Source: JBJEFI01 sp051873875 (GTDB taxonomy: Bacteria; Bacillota; Bacilli; Bacillales; Bacillaceae_G). Taken from it: a DNA stretch of 64,000 nucleotides. The stretch covers positions 55,809 through 119,808 of the forward strand of contig JBJEFI010000060.1 of assembly GCA_051873875.1 (NCBI GenBank). Direction: 5' to 3'. Shown one piece after another: positions 8,335-16,972 of this stretch (position 1 is its first letter; each line of letters opens with the position of its first letter). Below the pieces are notes generated by a model that saw nothing but the letters and a program-made list of their open reading frames with translations, was not told the DNA's origin and made no database searches. The position numbers and the translations under genes were made by a program.

Positions 8335-8777
8335 TTCTGATCCTCTCCTAACTTATTTAATAACGCTAAAACTGCTAATTCATACCCACAAAAGCCAAGA
8401 CCTATAATTTGTCCAATTGTCACAGGTGCTGTTACGGATACATGTCGAAATTCTTCCCGGGCATGTATGTTCGAAAGATGTACCTCAATAACAGGTGGAG
8501 TAATACTTGCAATTGCATCACGAATTGCATAACTATAATGAGTATATGCACCTGGATTTAAAATAACTCCGTCATAATTTTCATTTGCATCATGTAATAG
8601 ACCAATGATTTCACCTTCATAATTACTTTGATGACAAGTTAGTTGCACTCGATTTTCAAAAGCAAATTTGGTTAATCTTTCTTCTAAATCTGCTAATGTG
8701 CCTTGACCATAAACGCCTACTTCACGTTTACCTAACATATTTAAATTAGGCCCATTTAACACTAAAATTTTATTCAC
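8331..8777 (-). CDS. aroQ: Type II 3-dehydroquinate dehydratase
   Basis: Catalyses 3-dehydroquinate to 3-dehydroshikimate in aromatic amino-acid synthesis. 148 residues from the GTG at 8777, which has GAGGGGTGG 6 bases upstream and gives the usual family length; a longer frame to 8801 would add eight unrelated residues. The N-terminal LVLNGPNLNMLGKRE loop, NPGAYTHYSYAIRDA and EVHLSNIHAREEFRH hold the active-site residues. The downstream shikimate kinase gene (aroK) lies 11 kb away in the same window. Confidence 0.96.
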   Translation of the reverse strand: MNKILVLNGPNLNMLGKREVGVYGQGTLADLEERLTKFAFENRVQLTCHQSNYEGEIIGLLHDANENYDGVILNPGAYTHYSYAIRDAIASITPPVIEVHLSNIHAREEFRHVSVTAPVTIGQIIGLGFCGYELAVLALLNKLGEDQK

Positions 8778-8862
8778 GACTATCCACCCCTCGTCATACA
8801 TATAGATAAGTACAAACTATATTCTAACATATTTTTCAACCTTTTGTATTCCCTACTTGATA

Positions 8863-8891
8863 TTGACAATTCATTCACATTAAAATAGAAG
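8863..8891 (+). promoter_or_regulatory. Sigma-A-like promoter of yqhQ
   Basis: TTGACA (8863-8868), a 17-base spacer and TAGAAG (8886-8891) precede yqhQ in the divergent gap with aroQ. The -35 is perfect and the -10 is weak. Confidence 0.55.
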
Positions 8892-8925
8892 TAGGAAGAA
8901 AATTAGATTATAGGTTGGTGTCAGT

Positions 8926-9861
8926 ATGTCAAATCAAGCTTCAAAAATTTATGGAGGCCAAGCCGTTGTTGAAGGAGTCATGTTTGGTGGTGCTACTCAT
9001 ACAGTAACTGCTGTACGTAGTCAAGAGGATGATTCTTTAAAATATTATGAGCTTAAGCGGGAAACAGCACCTCTATTAAATACACTTAAAAAAATACCAT
9101 TTATCCGTGGAATTGCGGCAATTCTTCAATCAACTGCCGTTGGTTCAAAACATCTTCAATTTTCTACAAACGTATTTGAAGGAAAAGAGGAGGAAGAAGT
9201 AGAAGTAAAAAAAGAATCAAACTTAGCCTCTATTCTTGGAATAGCTTTGATTGGTGTTCTTTCCTTTGTATTCGGAAAATTACTTTTTACTGTCGTTCCT
9301 GCTATTTTGGCAAACTTCACAATACCTATTTTTCAATCTGACTTTTCACAAATTTTGATTGAAAGTCTCATTAAGTTAACCATTTTATTGGTATATTTAT
9401 ACGTCATTTCTTTAACACCAATGATTAAACGTCTTTTTCAATATCATGGGGCAGAACACAAAGTAATTAATTGCTTTGAGAATGGATTGCCACTTACTGT
9501 CGAGAATGTTCAAAAACAATCTCGTTTACATTATCGTTGTGGCAGTAGTTTTATTCTTTTTACAGTTATTGTTGGTTTTTTCATTTACATGCTCATCCCT
9601 GTTGGACCTTTAATGATGCGTGTAATTAGCAGAATTCTTCTTATACCAGTTGTATTAGGTGTTTCATTCGAAGTATTGCAATTAACAAACTATGTTCGTA
9701 ATATCCCTATACTTCGTTACCTTGGATACCCAGGACTTTGGTTACAATTACTTACAACAAAAGAACCATTAGATGAACAAGTAGAAGTAGCAATCGCTTC
9801 ATTTGAACATTTAAGAAAATTAGAAGCTACAACACAAGAACAAGCACCAATGGTTTATTAA
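8926..9861 (+). CDS. yqhQ: DUF1385 membrane protein YqhQ
   Basis: 311 residues. The N-terminal YGGQAVVEGVMFGG block, the QYHGAEHKVINCFE motif and the SRLHYRCGSSFILF segment are diagnostic of DUF1385. About four membrane helices lie at 100-170 and 210-250. The function is not known; the conserved His/Glu/Cys motifs suggest an enzyme or metal-binding membrane protein, which is inference. ATG at 8926 has AGGTTGGTG upstream. Confidence 0.9.
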   Translation: MSNQASKIYGGQAVVEGVMFGGATHTVTAVRSQEDDSLKYYELKRETAPLLNTLKKIPFIRGIAAILQSTAVGSKHLQFSTNVFEGKEEEEVEVKKESNLASILGIALIGVLSFVFGKLLFTVVPAILANFTIPIFQSDFSQILIESLIKLTILLVYLYVISLTPMIKRLFQYHGAEHKVINCFENGLPLTVENVQKQSRLHYRCGSSFILFTVIVGFFIYMLIPVGPLMMRVISRILLIPVVLGVSFEVLQLTNYVRNIPILRYLGYPGLWLQLLTTKEPLDEQVEVAIASFEHLRKLEATTQEQAPMVY

Positions 9862-9911
9862 ACCGATAAACAATCATAAGTAAGACGTTAATTTAAAGAG
9901 GGGGGACAGAT

Positions 9912-10301
9912 ATGAAACGTAATTATTTTTCATACCTTGTCTATGGGATTATTGCACTAGCTATTTTTGGATTTGTTTTTACACTAATAAATAAACCGGG
10001 CCAAATTGTAAGCACAGCGTTCACAATCGGATTTACTGTTTTAATTGTTTATATTTTAATACGCCTATTTTCAAATCTAGGCACGAATTCAACAACTAAC
10101 AGCAGCTATCGAAAAGCTGTCAAACAATCGAAGAAAAAGTATGCCCAGAAAAATAACTTCACTTCTTCAATTACAACTAAAAAACAAATGACAAAATCAA
10201 AATCAGAACCAATTCGTAAAAAAACAAAATCAAAATCAACAGCACACTTAACTGTCATTGAAGGGGAAAAGGGAAAAAAGAAAAAAAGAATGACGTTATA
10301 A
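9912..10301 (+). CDS. yqhP: SA1362/YqhP family membrane protein
   Basis: 129 residues: two membrane helices (about 6-26 and 34-54) and a very basic Lys/Ser-rich cytoplasmic tail. The spacing to yqhQ (50 bases, with its own GAGGGGGG site) and the order yqhQ-yqhP match Bacillus. Function unknown. A bidirectional terminator follows at once. Confidence 0.8.
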   Translation: MKRNYFSYLVYGIIALAIFGFVFTLINKPGQIVSTAFTIGFTVLIVYILIRLFSNLGTNSTTNSSYRKAVKQSKKKYAQKNNFTSSITTKKQMTKSKSEPIRKKTKSKSTAHLTVIEGEKGKKKKRMTL

Positions 10302-10303
10302 AA

Positions 10304-10336
10304 TAAAAAAATCCACTAAATATGTGGATTTTTTTA
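10304..10336. terminator. Bidirectional terminator between yqhP and mntR
   Basis: AAAAAAATCCAC-TAAATAT-GTGGATTTTTTT: a stem flanked by A and T runs. It serves yqhP on the plus strand and mntR on the minus strand, overlapping the last codon of mntR. Confidence 0.88.
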
Positions 10337-10753
10337 TTGATTATTTTCTTTTTGAACTTTCTCTAATTGCTGTACTCGAGATTCATCTTCTTCAAAATAT
10401 TGAACTAAATCGCCAATTCGATCAATGGACTCCCAACTTATATGATGCTCCATACCTTCTACATCATTATAAATTTTTGCTTCGTCCACACCGATAATTC
10501 GTAGGAATTTCTCAAGTAACTCATGACGGTATACTAATCGTTTCCCAACCTTTTTCCCCTTCGTTGTGAGAACAAGGCCACGATACTTTTCATATATCAA
10601 ATATTGATCCTTATCTAATTTTTGAACCATTTTCGTTACAGAAGATGGATGGACATTTAGCGCTTCTGCAATATCCGAGACACGCGCGTAACCTTTTTGT
10701 TCAATTAATAAATAAATTTGTTCAATATAGTCTTCCATACTAGGTGTTGGCAT
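10334..10753 (-). CDS. mntR: Manganese-responsive transcriptional regulator MntR
   Basis: DtxR/MntR-family repressor of manganese uptake. 139 residues from the ATG at 10753 (GGAGG 9 bases upstream); an upstream in-frame extension lacks a ribosome site. A winged helix occupies 1-70 and the dimer/metal domain the rest. The metal ligands known from B. subtilis are all present at the same numbers: Asp8, Glu11, His77, Glu99, Glu102 and His103. The promoter has overlapping palindromes (see separate entry). No mntA/mntH transporter gene is in this window. Confidence 0.96.
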   Translation of the reverse strand: MPTPSMEDYIEQIYLLIEQKGYARVSDIAEALNVHPSSVTKMVQKLDKDQYLIYEKYRGLVLTTKGKKVGKRLVYRHELLEKFLRIIGVDEAKIYNDVEGMEHHISWESIDRIGDLVQYFEEDESRVQQLEKVQKENNQ

Positions 10754-10802
10754 AAAATATCCTCCACTTCTCTTCTCATTAATCCTATATACATTACTAT
10801 TA

Positions 10803-10834
10803 ATGATACACCAATTTAGCTTGTGTATCAAGCT
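10803..10834 (-). promoter_or_regulatory. mntR promoter overlapped by two inverted repeats
   Basis: The minus strand has TTGATA, 17 bases, TATCAT (10831 to 10803). The perfect repeat TGATACAC-N11-GTGTATCA (10804-10830) joins the -35 and -10 boxes, and AGCTTG-N5-CAAGCT (10818-10834) covers the -35. This would suit repressor binding. The sequence does not resemble the MntR box I know from B. subtilis, so the ligand is open. Confidence 0.5.
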
Positions 10835-10912
10835 ATTGTACCATTCATACCTATGAAATATAAGAACTATTCATGCTTATTTAAGTATGCTTTGTCACTT
10901 TCTCATTAAATG

Positions 10913-10944
10913 AAAAAAGGCTAACTATTTTTTAAGCTAACCCC
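10913..10944 (-). terminator. Second terminator-like hairpin downstream of the rhodanese gene
   Basis: The minus strand reads GGTTAGCT-TAAAAAAT-AGTTAGCC then TTTTTT: an 8-bp stem with two G-U pairs. It lies about 110 bases beyond the first terminator of yqhL. It could be a back-up terminator or the end of a short unannotated transcript. The rest of the 326-base gap 10754-11079 shows nothing beyond the mntR promoter and these hairpins. Confidence 0.6.
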
Positions 10945-11049
10945 TTTTCTATCACTCTAAATAACATAACATTTCTTCATTCAATACTTAGACAATTCCG
11001 AGCCATTTAAGCAAAAAGCCTCTTCAGTCAATCATTGAGTAATAAACGA

Positions 11050-11074
11050 AAGAAAACTCCCATTAATGGGAGTT
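11050..11074 (-). terminator. Terminator after the rhodanese gene
   Basis: AAACTCCCATTAATGGGAGTTT stem followed on the minus strand by TTTTCTTT, just past the yqhL stop. Confidence 0.8.
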
Positions 11075-11079
11075 TGACT

Positions 11080-11463
11080 TTATTTTGATTTTACTTTACC
11101 AGTCCATTGCTTAAAGCCACCTTCAAGCATGTAAAGGTCTTTAATACCAGCTTTACGAAGAACACGAGCTGCTTGTACACAGCGTGTGCCATTTAAACAA
11201 TATAAATAAACAGGCTGATCTGAACGTAATCCTGGTGTATACATTTTTAACTGCCCTAATGGAATATTACGTGCACCTAAAATATGCCCTGCTTTATATT
11301 CATTTTGCTCTCGTAAATCGATTAATTGTGCTTTGCGATAGCCTGCACGAAAATCAACTTCTTTTAATGTTTTGATAATACGTTTTTGATAAAAAAACAT
11401 TACAATAAAGTAAATACCAAAACCTGCTAGTAATACTAAAAGCGTCATTAAAAAACTTTGCAT
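11080..11463 (-). CDS. yqhL: Membrane-anchored rhodanese-like protein YqhL
   Basis: 127 residues: one N-terminal membrane helix (about 4-22) and a cytoplasmic rhodanese domain (35-125). The active-site loop is YLYCLNGTRC, so the catalytic cysteine is present and sulfur transfer is plausible. ATG at 11463 was chosen (AAGGGAG 11 bases upstream); the frame extends to a TTG at 11484 that lies within the ribosome site. It matches YqhL next to lipM in B. subtilis. The physiological acceptor is unknown. Confidence 0.88.
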   Translation of the reverse strand: MQSFLMTLLVLLAGFGIYFIVMFFYQKRIIKTLKEVDFRAGYRKAQLIDLREQNEYKAGHILGARNIPLGQLKMYTPGLRSDQPVYLYCLNGTRCVQAARVLRKAGIKDLYMLEGGFKQWTGKVKSK

Positions 11464-11638
11464 AAAAAATGAGACTCCCTTCAAAAATCCTTATCCCTAT
11501 CATATAACGAATCCTATTCATTAGGCAATATATAAAATAGCTTATAAAGCAGATTCATTCACAATCTCTTCTATGTTTGATAGACTTAATAATACGTATA
11601 CATTATTTTTTTATAATAACATTAGAGGAGAAACAAGT

Positions 11639-12472
11639 ATGAAACAAACATGGTATTTACTAAACTCTGGTAGTTGCCCTGCTTCTTATAACATGGCATT
11701 AGATGAATGCCTTCTAAATTGGCAAAGCAATGGTTTAATGAAGCCAACGATTCGCTTTTATCAATGGAACAATCCTACGGTCTCTACCGGTTATTTTCAA
11801 AAGGCAACAAAAGAGTTGGATTTAGAAGCAATAAATCGTCATAACTTCTCTCTTGTTCGTCGACTAACAGGTGGACGAGCTGTTCTTCATGATAATGAAC
11901 TAACTTATAGTGTTATCGTATCAGAAGATTATCCACATATGCCTACAACTGTTGTTGATGCTTATCGCGTTATTTCGAAAGGCCTCCTCCTTGGCTTTCA
12001 ACAACTTGGCTTAGATGCCTATTTTGCTGTTCCACATACAGAAGAAGAAAAAGATGCATTAAAAAATCCACGTTCCTCTGTTTGCTTTGATGCACCTTCT
12101 TACTATGAATTAGTTGTGGAAGGACGTAAAATTGCTGGAAGTGCTCAAACACGTCAAAAAGGGGTTATCTTACAACATGGCTCTATTCCTTTAACCATCG
12201 ACTTAGATGCCCTTTATGATGTTTTTATCTTTCCAAATGAAAAAGTAAAGGAACGAATGAAAGAAGGCTTTCGAAAAAAAGCTGTTGCCATCAACGAACT
12301 AACAGATCGAATATTCACAATTGAAGATATCCAAGCTGCATTCACAAATGGATTTGCCGAAGCATTACAAATTGACCTAGTTCCTTATACATTAACAGAA
12401 GAACAAGAACAAGAAGTATTGCAATTGGCGAAAGAAAAATATGAAAATATAGATTGGAATTTAAAATATTAG
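11639..12472 (+). CDS. lipM: Octanoyl-[ACP]:protein N-octanoyltransferase LipM
   Basis: Moves octanoate from acyl carrier protein to GcvH, the first step of lipoate assembly in Bacillus. 277 residues of the biotin/lipoate ligase fold. [18 protein letters not shown] forms the acyl-binding loop, [12 protein letters not shown] contains the acyl-thioester cysteine (about Cys149) and [11 protein letters not shown] contains the catalytic lysine. ATG at 11639 has AGAGGAG upstream. It lies next to the gcvT-PA-PB operon, fitting its use of GcvH; gcvH itself is not in this window. Confidence 0.95.
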   Translation: MKQTWYLLNSGSCPASYNMALDECLLNWQSNGLMKPTIRFYQWNNPTVSTGYFQKATKELDLEAINRHNFSLVRRLTGGRAVLHDNELTYSVIVSEDYPHMPTTVVDAYRVISKGLLLGFQQLGLDAYFAVPHTEEEKDALKNPRSSVCFDAPSYYELVVEGRKIAGSAQTRQKGVILQHGSIPLTIDLDALYDVFIFPNEKVKERMKEGFRKKAVAINELTDRIFTIEDIQAAFTNGFAEALQIDLVPYTLTEEQEQEVLQLAKEKYENIDWNLKY

Positions 12473-12478
12473 CAATAA

Positions 12479-12514
12479 CAAAAAACAGACTTTATATGTA
12501 AGGTCTGTTTTATT
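12479..12514. terminator. Terminator between lipM and the small ORF at 12546
   Basis: AAACAGAC-N12-GTCTGTTT with A and T runs on both sides, convergent between lipM and the minus-strand gene. Confidence 0.75.
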
Positions 12515-12545
12515 CATTTAGAAAGACTACTTATCAAAATCATTA

Positions 12546-12782
12546 TTAAAAAGATTTTTTCTCTTCTTTTGTTTTTTCAACATTGTACTTCCCCTCTCTT
12601 TCGCCCATTAGCAATAAAATCATTCCTATCACAAAGGTAACGATACTAAGGACAATTAATAAGTACCCTACATCGGATTGAACGCCACCATTCACTTTAA
12701 CAATCGTAGTAGCAATAACGTTTGTACTATAAAAAATAGTAGCCATTAAGAAAAAAAGTAGCCCAGCCAATATTTTATTCAT
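12546..12782 (-). CDS. Small membrane protein of unknown function
   Basis: 78 residues with two hydrophobic helices (about 5-25 and 38-60, the latter containing LLIVLSIVTFVIGMILLL) and a charged Lys/Glu tail. I do not recognise the family. The ribosome site GGAGG lies 9 bases before the ATG at 12782, and terminators flank it on both sides, so it is probably a real monocistronic gene. Nothing in the context assigns a role. Confidence 0.7.
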   Translation of the reverse strand: MNKILAGLLFFLMATIFYSTNVIATTIVKVNGGVQSDVGYLLIVLSIVTFVIGMILLLMGEREGKYNVEKTKEEKKSF

Positions 12783-12852
12783 TATCTAATGCCTCCAATT
12801 TTTTTATAACTTATCAATTCTATAATCACTTGCTTATTCCTTTCTTTATATA

Positions 12853-12890
12853 CAAAAACAGGTGTCTACACACTAGGACACCTGTTTTTA
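12853..12890 (-). terminator. Terminator after gcvPB
   Basis: AAAAACAGGTGTC-N9-GACACCTGTTTTT, a 13-bp stem with a T run on the minus strand; it ends the gcv operon just after the gcvPB stop. Confidence 0.9.
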
Positions 12891-12899
12891 TTATCTATT

Positions 12900-14369
12900 T
12901 TACACTTCTTGTTTTGCTTTTTCTTTTTTGTAACGTAATACTGGTTTTCTTGCCGCTAACGTTTCGTCCATTCGTCCAACCACCGTTGTGTGAGGTGCAT
13001 CTTGAACGATTTCTGGATTTTCTTCTGCCTCTTTAGCAATGGTAATCATGGCATCAATAAAGGCGTCTAATGTTTCTTTCGATTCTGTTTCTGTTGGCTC
13101 AATCATCATACATTCTTCAACAATTAATGGGAAGTAAACAGTTGGTGGATGATAGCCAAAATCTAATAGTCGTTTTGCAATATCTAATGTGCGAACACCT
13201 AATTTCTTTTGACGACTGCCTGATAAGACAAATTCATGCTTACAATGACGATCAAATGGCACATCATAATATGGTGCAAGCTTACGTAACATATAGTTGG
13301 CATTTAAAACCGCATATTCAGAAACAGCTTTTAAGCCATCTGGGCCCATTGAACGAATATACGTATAGGCACGAACGTTAATACCAAAGTTTCCGTAATA
13401 TGGTTTTACACGTCCAATCGCATCAGGACGATTGTAATCCCATGTGTATACACCATCTACTTTTGTTAACACTGGTTTTGGAATAAATGGAACTAAATCA
13501 CTTTTTACACCAACAGGACCTGAACCAGGGCCGCCACCACCATGTGGACCAGTAAATGTTTTATGTAAATTTAAATGAACAACATCAAATCCCATATCGC
13601 CAGGTCGTGCTTTTCCTAATACTGCATTTAAATTTGCCCCATCATAATACAATTTCCCACCCGCATCATGAACGATGGCTGCCATCTCAACAATTTGTTC
13701 TTCAAATAATCCAAGTGTATTCGGATTTGTTAACATTAAAGCTGCCGTATCTTCTCCAACTGCTTCACGAAGTGCTTCTAAATCAACAAGTCCCTTTTCG
13801 TTTGATGGAATTGTAACTGTTTCAAAACCTGCCACACTTGCAGATGCTGGATTTGTGCCATGAGCGGAGTCTGGTACGATTACTTTTGTTCGTTTCATAT
13901 CGCCTCTTGCTTCATGATATGCTCGAATAATCATTAATCCTGTCCATTCTCCATGGGCACCAGCTGCTGGTTGTAACGTTACTTCGTCCATCCCTGTAAT
14001 TTCTTTTAAGCTTTCTTGTAAATCATAAAGAAGCTCCATTGCTCCTTGAACTTGAAATTCTTCTTGCAATGGATGGATATGAGCAAAGCCTGGAAATCGT
14101 GCTACATTTTCATTAATTTTTGGATTGTATTTCATTGTACATGAACCTAATGGATAAAAGCCAGAATCAACACCATGATTGCGTTTTGATAATGCTGTAT
14201 AATGACGCATAATGTCTAATTCGGACACTTCTGGTAATTCCGCTTCTTCTTCACGAAGATAATCTACTGGTACTATATCATCTAACTGTAATGCTTCTAC
14301 TTCAAGTTCTGGCAAACTATATCCAATTCGCCCTTGTTTACTTAGTTCAAAAATTAATGATTGACTCAT
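12900..14369 (-). CDS. gcvPB: Glycine dehydrogenase (decarboxylating) subunit 2
   Basis: P-protein beta subunit of the glycine cleavage system, which decarboxylates glycine and passes aminomethyl to lipoylated GcvH. 489 residues. The PLP lysine is in [20 protein letters not shown], in the middle of the protein, and ends of the fold-type I domain are intact. ATG overlaps the gcvPA stop (ATGA), so subunits are made in step. Length equals the family (about 488). Confidence 0.97.
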   Translation of the reverse strand: MSQSLIFELSKQGRIGYSLPELEVEALQLDDIVPVDYLREEEAELPEVSELDIMRHYTALSKRNHGVDSGFYPLGSCTMKYNPKINENVARFPGFAHIHPLQEEFQVQGAMELLYDLQESLKEITGMDEVTLQPAAGAHGEWTGLMIIRAYHEARGDMKRTKVIVPDSAHGTNPASASVAGFETVTIPSNEKGLVDLEALREAVGEDTAALMLTNPNTLGLFEEQIVEMAAIVHDAGGKLYYDGANLNAVLGKARPGDMGFDVVHLNLHKTFTGPHGGGGPGSGPVGVKSDLVPFIPKPVLTKVDGVYTWDYNRPDAIGRVKPYYGNFGINVRAYTYIRSMGPDGLKAVSEYAVLNANYMLRKLAPYYDVPFDRHCKHEFVLSGSRQKKLGVRTLDIAKRLLDFGYHPPTVYFPLIVEECMMIEPTETESKETLDAFIDAMITIAKEAEENPEIVQDAPHTTVVGRMDETLAARKPVLRYKKEKAKQEV

Positions 14370-15709
14370 AAAAGCGCCCCCATTTCTGCTGCAAAGGCTT
14401 CTATTTCTTCTTTCGTTCTTAGTTCTGTAATTGCCACTAACATATGATTTTGTAATTGTGGATATGCTTTTCCTAAATCAAATCCACCAATAACGCCTTT
14501 TTCAAAAAGAGCTTTGTTTATTTCTGAAATTGGTTTTGTACATTTTACAACAAATTCATTAAACATCGGGCCATCAAAGGCGATTTCTACACCAGCAGCC
14601 TCAAGTTGTTTCTTACCATAATAAGCTTTTTGCATATTTTGAATCGCCATTTCTTTCGTCCCTTGTTTCCCTAATGCAGTCATGGCTACAGAGGCAGCAA
14701 GAGCATTTAATGCTTGGTTAGAACAAATATTTGATGTTGCTTTATCTCGACGAATATGTTGTTCACGGGCTTGTAATGTTAATACAAATCCACGACGTCC
14801 TTCCGTATCTACTGTTTGTCCAACTAAACGCCCTGGAATTTTACGCATTAATTTTGTTGTGACAGCAAAATAACCACAGTGAGGCCCGCCATATTGTTGT
14901 GGAATACCGAATGGTTGTGCATCTCCTGTTACAATATCCGCACCAAATAACCCTGGTGGCTTTAATGCCCCTAAGGCTAGTGGATTGCTTGATACGATAA
15001 ATAATCCTTTATGACGATGAGCAATCTCTTCGATTTCTTTTAATGGTTCAATCCGACCGAAAAAGTTTGGATATTGAACGATAACAGCGGCAACTTCCTC
15101 TGTCATTTCATAATCTAATTTTTGAATATCTGTTACACCATCATTAAAATCAATTTCAACAACTTCTAATCCTTGTCCTTTTGCAGATGTTTTTACTGCA
15201 TCTCGATATTCAGGGTGAACAGCTTTTGATAAAAGAAGTTTCTTTTTCTTCGTATGAGCTCCCGCTAACATAGCCGCTTCAGCTAAGGAAGTTCCCCCAT
15301 CATACATAGACGAATTAGCAACATCCATTGCTGTTAACTCACAAATCATCGTTTGAAATTCAAAAATCGCTTGTAATTCCCCTTGTGAAATTTCTGGTTG
15401 ATATGGTGTATATGCTGTATAAAATTCAGAACGTGAAAGAACATGGTCAACAATAATTGGTGCGTAATGATCATACACACCGGCACCTAAAAAAGAAGGA
15501 TACTTTTTTGAATGGGCATTTTTATCCGCTAATTGTTGTAATTCTTTTACTAATTCTGTTTCTGATTTTGCTTTTTTTATGTTTAATTCCCCTTGAAAAC
15601 GAACATTTTCTGGAATATCTTGAAATAGCTCATCAATGGAAGAAATACCAATATCCTTTAGCATTTCTTGCTTGTCTTCTTTTGTTAATGGCAAATAGCG
15701 ATGCAACAT
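14366..15709 (-). CDS. gcvPA: Glycine dehydrogenase (decarboxylating) subunit 1
   Basis: P-protein alpha subunit. 447 residues, opening with [17 protein letters not shown] and including [32 protein letters not shown] and the Gly-rich [15 protein letters not shown] loop typical of the split P-protein. This half carries no PLP lysine in the family. ATG at 15709 has GGGGGGAAG upstream, 11 bases after gcvT. Confidence 0.97.
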   Translation of the reverse strand: MLHRYLPLTKEDKQEMLKDIGISSIDELFQDIPENVRFQGELNIKKAKSETELVKELQQLADKNAHSKKYPSFLGAGVYDHYAPIIVDHVLSRSEFYTAYTPYQPEISQGELQAIFEFQTMICELTAMDVANSSMYDGGTSLAEAAMLAGAHTKKKKLLLSKAVHPEYRDAVKTSAKGQGLEVVEIDFNDGVTDIQKLDYEMTEEVAAVIVQYPNFFGRIEPLKEIEEIAHRHKGLFIVSSNPLALGALKPPGLFGADIVTGDAQPFGIPQQYGGPHCGYFAVTTKLMRKIPGRLVGQTVDTEGRRGFVLTLQAREQHIRRDKATSNICSNQALNALAASVAMTALGKQGTKEMAIQNMQKAYYGKKQLEAAGVEIAFDGPMFNEFVVKCTKPISEINKALFEKGVIGGFDLGKAYPQLQNHMLVAITELRTKEEIEAFAAEMGALL

Positions 15710-15720
15710 TTTCTTCCCCC

Positions 15721-16821
15721 CTATTTATTACGTTTATAAAATGGTGTCGCTACAATAACTGCTTTTACTTTTTTTCCACGAATTTCTACGGTTACTTCAT
15801 TGCCTATTACTGCATATGATTTCTCAATAAGTGCTAAACCAATATTTTTCTTTAACGTTGGCGATTGGGTTCCAGTCGTTACTTCCCCAATTAATTGTTC
15901 GCCTGCATAAATAGGATAATGCGTACGTGGTATGCCACGTTCAATCATTTCAATCCCTACTAATTTACGTGGTATACCTCCTTCACGCTGTTGCTTTAAT
16001 ACGGCTTGACCGTTAAATGGCACTACTTTATTCGTTTTTACCGCAAAACCAATTCCTGCTTCTAATGGTGAAATCGTAGATGATAATTCTTGGCCATATA
16101 ACGGAAGAGTTGCTTCAAATCGCAATGTATCACGAGCGCCTAACCCACATGGTTTAATACCTTCTTGCGTACCTGCCTCTAAAATACTTTTCCAAACATG
16201 TTCTACTTGATTTGGTGCACAATAAATTTCAAATCCATCTTCCCCTGTATAACCAGTTCTTGCAACTAATGCTTTCACATTTGCCACACGTATATCATCT
16301 TGAAATGTAAAGAATTTGATAGTTTCTAACGGAGTAGGTGTTAATTTTTGTAAGATTACTTGTGCTAATGGTCCTTGTAAGGCTAATAGTGCATACTGAT
16401 CCGACACATTTTCAACGACGACATCTTGAATTAAATGTGCCAAGAACCACTCGTAATCTTTTTGTATGTTTGCTGCATTGACAACGACTAAATATTCTTC
16501 TTCAGCTTTCTTGTAAATAATTAAATCATCGATGGTACCGCCGTTTTCATTACACATGGCACTATATTGCGCGCCTCCAACTTTTAACAGAGACACATCG
16601 TTAGTCATGATACGTTGTAAAAAAGCTAAACTATTTTCCCCTTTTACACTTATTTCTCCCATATGAGAAACATCAAAAATTCCCGCTTTATGGCGAACTG
16701 CATGATGCTCCTCTAAAATGCTAGAAAATTGAACAGGCAATGCCCAACCACCAAAATCAATCGTTTTTACTCCCATTTCTTTATACAAATCAAATAATGG
16801 TGTTCGATTTAATGTATTCAT
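15721..16821 (-). CDS. gcvT: Aminomethyltransferase (glycine cleavage T protein)
   Basis: Transfers methylene from aminomethyl-GcvH to tetrahydrofolate, releasing ammonia. 366 residues. The folate-binding half includes FDVSHMGEI and the catalytic-Asp region TNDVSLL; a C-terminal beta-barrel follows ([12 protein letters not shown]). ATG at 16821 has AGGGGGAG 5 bases upstream; the GTG two codons earlier would fall inside the ribosome site. It is the first gene of gcvT-gcvPA-gcvPB. The leader between it and divergent yqhH is only about 150 bases and shows no glycine riboswitch. Confidence 0.96.
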   Translation of the reverse strand: MNTLNRTPLFDLYKEMGVKTIDFGGWALPVQFSSILEEHHAVRHKAGIFDVSHMGEISVKGENSLAFLQRIMTNDVSLLKVGGAQYSAMCNENGGTIDDLIIYKKAEEEYLVVVNAANIQKDYEWFLAHLIQDVVVENVSDQYALLALQGPLAQVILQKLTPTPLETIKFFTFQDDIRVANVKALVARTGYTGEDGFEIYCAPNQVEHVWKSILEAGTQEGIKPCGLGARDTLRFEATLPLYGQELSSTISPLEAGIGFAVKTNKVVPFNGQAVLKQQREGGIPRKLVGIEMIERGIPRTHYPIYAGEQLIGEVTTGTQSPTLKKNIGLALIEKSYAVIGNEVTVEIRGKKVKAVIVATPFYKRNK

Positions 16822-16972
16822 CCCCACTCCCCCTTTTTTCTATGTGATAAATTTTCCAATGATGAGCATACTAACGTATAAAACATATGTATACAATTCT
16901 ACTTTATCATTTCTAAAGATAAATATTCAATATTCAAGTTTTACTAAATTTTCAAACAGAAAGGGTGATCCC

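Noticed and set aside
13070..15819. Several plus-strand ORFs over gcvPB, gcvPA and gcvT
   Set aside because: No ribosome sites, no family signals, and they lie opposite well-conserved genes.
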